From assembly GCA_958496175.1 (NCBI GenBank), contig OY292280.1:19530001-19594000 (forward strand): DNA of 64,000 nucleotides, given 5' to 3'. This DNA is from Sisyra terminalis (Eukaryota > Arthropoda > Insecta > Neuroptera > Sisyridae). Shown in pieces: positions 63,606 through 64,000 of the stretch. A program made the position numbers and the translations under genes. Numbering within the stretch: position 1 is the stretch's first letter; each line of letters begins with the position of its first letter. The notes under the pieces are model-generated. The model was given only the letters and a program-made list of their open reading frames with translations, was not told the DNA's origin and made no database searches.

Positions 63606-64000
63606 TGCGGTTATTTTTGCGGATATTATTGCGGTTATTTTTGCGGATATCATTGCGGTTATTTTGCGATGATATTTGCGGTTATTTTTGCGGATATCAT
63701 TACGGTTATTTTGCGGTAATATTTGCGGTTATTTTTGCGGATATTATTGCGGTTATTTTGCTGTAATATTTGCGGTTAATTTTGCGGATATCATTGCGGT
63801 TATTTTGCGGATATCATAGCGGTTATTTTGCGGTAATATTTGCGGTTATTTTTGCGGATATTATTGCGGTTATTTTGCTGTAATATTTGCGGTTATTTTT
63901 GCGGATATTATTGCGGTTATTTTTGCGGATATTATGGCGGTTATTTTGCGGTAACATTCGCGGTTATTTTTGCGGATATTATTGCGGTTATTTTGCTGTA
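63581..64000 (+). repeat. Copy of 59.8-60.2 kb segment, cut by window end
   Basis: This matches about 59800-60231 at offset 3,781, including GCGATGATATT, GATATCATTACGG, a GATATCATAGCGG 23-mer join and ATTATGGCGG then GTAACATTCGCGG. One 24-mer present near 60165 is missing here before GTAACATTCGCGG. The array continues past the window. Confidence 0.85.

Larger units (their letters stand above)
1..64000 (+). repeat. Continuous TTGCGG satellite array (24/23-bp monomers)
   Basis: Every line of the window is built from TTGCGG spaced 11-12 bases apart, always in the + orientation; I found no run of the reverse complement CCGCAA and no insertion of unrelated DNA. Pairs of half-units form 24-bp and 23-bp monomers with 33-39% GC. 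The array runs off both ends, so its true length is unknown. By comparison with known genomes such arrays mark eukaryotic heterochromatin, but chromosome position and species cannot be read from the repeat. I do not recognise the monomer as a named satellite family. Confidence 0.98.

Noticed and set aside
1..64000. Repeat protein (for example a beta-helix, antifreeze or surface repeat protein) coded by the 24-bp unit
   Set aside because: The 23-mers break every frame each 50-150 bp, and the stop-bearing tails are as common and as conserved as the rest of the array.
1..64000. CRISPR array
   Set aside because: There are no unique spacers: the intervals between conserved hexamers are only 5-6 bp and drawn from a few recurring sequences.
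1..64000. CENP-B box
   Set aside because: No TTCG...A..CGGG arrangement is found; TTTTTTCGG units (e.g. about 8797) lack the CGGG half.
1..64000. Telomeric or subtelomeric repeat
   Set aside because: No TTAGGG, TTTAGGG, TTAGG or TTGGGG tandem run was seen; the 12-mer core is too long and lacks the G triplet.
1..64000. G-quadruplex or i-motif tracts
   Set aside because: G-runs are only two bases long (GCGG), interrupted every few bases, with rare GGGG (about 9653, 11119, 45841, 49424).
1..64000. Bacterial or viral origin-like iterons
   Set aside because: Iteron arrays are short and next to replication genes; here 64 kb carries no gene at all.
1..64000. Pure assembly artefact
   Set aside because: The copies carry distinct private substitutions and whole-monomer indels, which a simple assembly loop would not create. 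Local false duplication (for example the 28.5-kb spaced block) remains possible and is listed for checking.

Overview
The whole 64 kb window is one uninterrupted satellite-DNA array. I see no gene, RNA gene, transposon, CRISPR array, telomeric repeat or single-copy sequence on either strand. The core is the hexamer TTGCGG, repeated every 11-12 bases from the first to the last base and always in the same orientation. Nothing here identifies a species. A head-to-tail satellite of this length with nested higher-order repeats (HORs) is typical of eukaryotic heterochromatin (pericentromere, subtelomere, sex or B chromosome) and not expected in a bacterium or virus. That placement is inference.

The monomers come in two lengths. 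The 24-mers are TTGCGGTTATTT followed by TTGCGGATATCA (type A) or TTGCGGATATTA (type B). The 23-mers have one T fewer in the middle run and end in TTGCGGTAATAT (type C) or TTGCGGTGATAT (type D). Run length and tail go together almost always. Two or three 24-mers usually separate successive 23-mers, giving spacings of 47, 71, 95 bp and so on. The window is therefore a text written in about four letters, and the large-scale structure lies in the order of those letters.

Layout. 0-8.7 kb: heterogeneous array rich in TTGCTG-type 23-mers, with a 4,060-bp repeat and local tandem duplications (625, 272, 594, 236 bp). 8.7-11.4 kb: tandem 1,466-bp duplication. About 12.2-20.2 kb: four copies of a 1.84-2.01 kb HOR. 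19.5-22.7 kb: 1.6-kb tandem duplication. 21.1-35.4 kb: the largest HOR, two tandem copies of 7,236 and 7,071 bp. 36.5-41.3 kb: tandem 2,423-bp duplication. 40.0-44.3 kb: copy of 11.5-15.9 kb, about 28.5 kb away. 45.5-52.5 kb: tandem 3,583-bp duplication. 51.7-53.9 kb: 1,439-bp repeat. 54-59 kb: mosaic of pieces from the 7-kb HOR and others. 59.4-64 kb: TTGCTG-rich array again, ending in a 520-bp tandem duplication.

The many short open frames are arithmetic products of the 24/23-mer text: plus-strand frames usually open at TTG of TTGCGG, close at the TAA or TGA of a 23-mer, and have lengths of 66+24n bases. None is supported as a gene. The points worth a second look are the two-length alphabet, the nested HORs whose indels are whole monomers, the strong CpG retention, the strict strand asymmetry, and travelling marker variants that record exchange between distant parts of the array. 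All boundaries were read by eye and are approximate to about one monomer unless stated.
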